Source: DASVSL01 sp036388095 | GTDB lineage: Bacteria > Patescibacteriota > Saccharimonadia > Saccharimonadales > Saccharimonadaceae | Length of the DNA stretch: 6,093 nucleotides | Direction: 5' to 3' | NCBI GenBank assembly: GCA_036388095.1 | Contig: DASVSL010000053.1 | Coordinates: 1-6,093, forward strand | Part shown: positions 4,617-6,093 of the stretch, piece by piece | Layout of the letters: each line of letters opens with the position of its first letter | Numbering within the stretch: the first letter of the stretch is position 1 | The notes under the pieces: model-generated | Databases searched by the model: none | Told to the model about the DNA's origin: nothing | What the model saw: only the letters and a program-made list of their open reading frames with translations | Made by a program: the position numbers and the translations under genes

Positions 4617-4917
4617 TCGGCCTCCAGCGACGCGTCGCAAAATCCGTCACTCGGTACTCGGCGACGGGGATTCCTTCGGCTTCGAGCGCTAGCCGGTGCC
4701 CCTCCTTGCCGCCATAGTACCCAGCGGCACAGTCTCCTAAGCGGTTGACAACCCGGTGCCACGGCAGCTCAGTCGGCCCGAAGTGCGCCAGCCCACCGAC
4801 TTGTCGAGCCGCGTAGGGGTGCCCGGCCAGTGTCGCGATATCGCCGTAGGTCATCAGGTGGCCGTACGGAATCGCGGCGACCAGCTCATAGACATTACTT
4901 TTGAATGGTGCGTCCAA
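4609..4917 (-). CDS. Alkyltransferase-like (ATL) protein of the MGMT family
   Basis: This is a DNA-binding repair protein of the O6-alkylguanine alkyltransferase (PF01035) family, in its non-enzymatic ATL form. The active-site motif PCHRV is replaced by PWHRV, so the alkyl-accepting cysteine is absent. Known ATL proteins (E. coli YbaZ, yeast Atl1) bind O6-alkylguanine and mark it for nucleotide excision repair. From TTG 4917 it has 102 residues: VYELVAAIPYGHLMTYGDIA, then ARQVGG (R38, the expected base-flipping arginine), then LPWHRVVNRLGD (W53) and GKEGHRLALEAEGI. The start is uncertain. No ATG fits, because the first in-frame ATG (4854) would cut into the conserved N-terminal helix. TTG 4917 gives about 23 bases of overlap with the nucleotidase gene; an in-frame TTG at 4998 would overlap by 104. 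Its 3' end overlaps miaA by 8 bases. Confidence 0.88.
   Translation of the reverse strand: MDAPFKSNVYELVAAIPYGHLMTYGDIATLAGHPYAARQVGGLAHFGPTELPWHRVVNRLGDCAAGYYGGKEGHRLALEAEGIPVAEYRVTDFATRRWRPNE
4621..4625 (-). promoter_or_regulatory. Shine-Dalgarno of miaA
   Basis: On the - strand GGAGG lies 4 bases before ATG 4616, inside the last codons of the ATL gene. It decides the miaA start against the upstream in-frame start at 4640. Confidence 0.75.
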
Positions 4918-5485
4918 AATACTGCTCGACTTCCGTCCAATCTTTACACCGCTCGATGCTTTCAGGAGCGTCACCCGATTGCCACGGAAAATTGCCAAAT
5001 AGTATCAGATGCTCGACACCATGTTGCCTGGCGTTTTCGAGGTGGCGGATGTTGTCGTCGATCAGCACACTGGCGCCAATCCTGGCGCAGACTTCGCCTT
5101 TAGAGCCTTCGTGGCCGACATGATCTAGCGAGGTAAAGACATCTTTAAAATGTTCGTTCAAGAAGGTGACTGTCGTCAGCTCCAGTTCGGGTGGTCGCGC
5201 CGTTACCAGGTGGAGCTCATACTGCAACGCCAGGCTGTGCAAGATCCGTAAGGTGTCAGCGTCCGGCACCGCCCGCGCGGTGTATTCATCGCTACTTTGT
5301 ATTTCGGTCATCCGCCCAACCACGACGGCAGGCTCGGCAGTACCCCACTGATCTGTCCCGCTGACGTGGGCATCCTCTAACTTGATAGTGGTGCCAAAGC
5401 GTTGGTTATACATCTCAACGATGAGCGGCGTCGAACGTATCAAAACATCGTCGCAATCGATGGCAATGACCGGTCGTACGCTCAT
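4895..5485 (-). CDS. HAD-superfamily 5'(3')-nucleotidase-like phosphatase (NT5C type)
   Basis: This is a 196-residue haloacid-dehalogenase-fold phosphatase resembling the 5'(3')-deoxyribonucleotidase (NT5C, PF06941) group, which removes phosphate from (deoxy)nucleoside monophosphates. All four HAD motifs are visible. Motif I is AIDCDDVL (D10 nucleophile, D12 acid/base). Motif II is HLVTARP (T95). The motif III lysine is in HVGHEGSKGEVC (K129). Motif IV is VLIDDN (D143, D144). The cap comprises the helices between about 15 and 75. The enzyme should be active; the exact substrate cannot be read from the sequence. ATG 5485 overlaps the thrS stop as ATGA, with no good Shine-Dalgarno, so translation probably depends on ribosomes finishing thrS. 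The gene ends in TAA at 4895-4897, within the ATL coding region. Confidence 0.87.
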   Translation of the reverse strand: MSVRPVIAIDCDDVLIRSTPLIVEMYNQRFGTTIKLEDAHVSGTDQWGTAEPAVVVGRMTEIQSSDEYTARAVPDADTLRILHSLALQYELHLVTARPPELELTTVTFLNEHFKDVFTSLDHVGHEGSKGEVCARIGASVLIDDNIRHLENARQHGVEHLILFGNFPWQSGDAPESIERCKDWTEVEQYFGRTIQK

Positions 5486-6093
5486 AGCGTCGTCGTGCGT
5501 ACCCGCGCCGTCACTTCTTCGGCAAGTTTGGCAAAGAATACATCGGCATCGTAGCTGGCATCTTCGCGACCGTCGGCCGCTAAGTCAGCCCGGACCCGTG
5601 GCGTCAAAGTGCCCTGTTCGACTTCTTTTTCACCGATGACCAAACTGTAAGGCACTTTCAGTTGCGACGCAGCACGGATTTTCTTGCCGACGCTTTCGTT
5701 GGTGTCGTCGACGGTAAATCGAATGCCATGTTTCGCAGCTTGCTCGCGCAGTTCGCTCACGAACGCCACCACTTCGTCACTGTCTTTGACCTGGATGATG
5801 CGCAACTGTTCTGGGGCTAGCCACACCGGCAGGCGCCCGGCTGTATGTTCAATTAAAATACCGATGAATCGCTCAAGCGAACCGTACACGACTCGGTGGA
5901 TCGCGATTGGGGTCTGCTTACTACCTTCATGATCGATATATGAAAGGTTGAACCGTAGCGGTTGCTGGAAATCGAGCTGTAACGTTCCCATTTGCCATGG
6001 GCGACCTAGTGCATCTTCCATCAGAATATCGATTTTAGGTCCATAAAACGCCCCGTCGCCCTCTTCGATGAAGTAGTCTTTGCCGCTCCGTTT
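5482..6093 (-). CDS. thrS: Threonine--tRNA ligase, 3' part (5' part beyond the window)
   Basis: These are the C-terminal 203 residues of threonyl-tRNA synthetase, which charges tRNA-Thr. The frame is open to the window edge, so the internal ATG at 6021 is not the start. The fragment opens in the catalytic domain with YFIEEGDGAFYGPKID and GRPWQMGTLQLDFQQP. It continues with class II motif 3 in IAIHRVVYGSLERFIGILIE, which includes the histidine expected to bind zinc and the motif 3 arginine. The anticodon-binding domain (PF03129) follows from LPVWLAPEQLRIIQV to SLVIGEKEVEQGTLTPRVR. One departure is that the well-conserved W-Q-C-G-T reads W-Q-M-G-T. The N-terminal TGS/editing domains, motifs 1 and 2 and any T-box or operator leader lie outside. 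It is the first visible gene of the - strand block and shares ATGA with the nucleotidase gene. Confidence 0.96.
   Translation of the reverse strand, partial: KRSGKDYFIEEGDGAFYGPKIDILMEDALGRPWQMGTLQLDFQQPLRFNLSYIDHEGSKQTPIAIHRVVYGSLERFIGILIEHTAGRLPVWLAPEQLRIIQVKDSDEVVAFVSELREQAAKHGIRFTVDDTNESVGKKIRAASQLKVPYSLVIGEKEVEQGTLTPRVRADLAADGREDASYDADVFFAKLAEEVTARVRTTTL

Noticed and set aside
4893..4897. TAATG stop-start overlap at the nucleotidase/ATL junction
   Set aside because: It looks like a classical coupled start, but the ATG at 4895-4893 is out of frame with the ATL protein, so it cannot begin that gene unless there is a sequencing frameshift, for which nothing else argues.
1..6093. CRISPR array, tRNA/rRNA genes, transposase or phage genes, or an obvious defence island
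   Set aside because: No spaced direct repeats, tRNA-like cloverleaf sequences, transposase or integrase motifs, or flanking insertion repeats were seen; the genes are mostly housekeeping.

Overview
The window looks like chromosomal housekeeping DNA from a Patescibacteria (CPR) bacterium, most likely Saccharibacteria (TM7) or a close relative. This rests on recognising the M50 protease, the winged-helix/nucleotidyltransferase protein and the PF13483-type metallo-beta-lactamase protein as forms common in those small genomes. It also rests on tight gene packing and moderately high GC. TGA acts as an ordinary stop here (614-616, 2402-2404, 5482-5484), so the UGA-glycine code of Gracilibacteria/SR1 does not apply. 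The lineage is an inference; there is no rRNA to confirm it.

Left part (1-1616): a DUF1697 protein on + converges with a membrane-embedded site-2 protease on -, and their 3' ends overlap by 21 bases. The protease diverges from a small unrecognised + strand gene that ends at a strong hairpin (1643-1670).

Middle (1617-2440): two single-gene + strand units, each with its own promoter and terminator. The first is rpmB (ribosomal protein bL28). The second is a 98-residue orphan with the best promoter in the window, set in a very AT-rich 70 bases.

Right part (2450-6093): six - strand genes in transcription order: thrS (3' part only, cut by the window end), a HAD-type 5'(3')-nucleotidase, an alkyltransferase-like DNA repair protein (PWHR in place of PCHR), miaA, a winged-helix protein with a degenerate nucleotidyltransferase domain, and a metallo-beta-lactamase-fold protein with an eroded metal site. 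The first four overlap end to start (4, about 23 and 8 bases) and look translationally coupled. The last two are separated from miaA by 61 bases holding an extended -10 promoter, and are 9 bases apart with a perfect AGGAGG. The block mixes translation (ThrRS, MiaA tRNA modification) with nucleotide and DNA upkeep (nucleotidase, ATL).

No mobile element, CRISPR array, tRNA or rRNA is visible, and no gene-free stretch exceeds 300 bases. The most interesting points are the pair of apparently catalytically degenerate proteins (2450-3667), the strongly promoted orphan gene (2108-2404), a sharp AT-rich patch inside miaA, and palindromes in the rpmB and winged-helix promoters.
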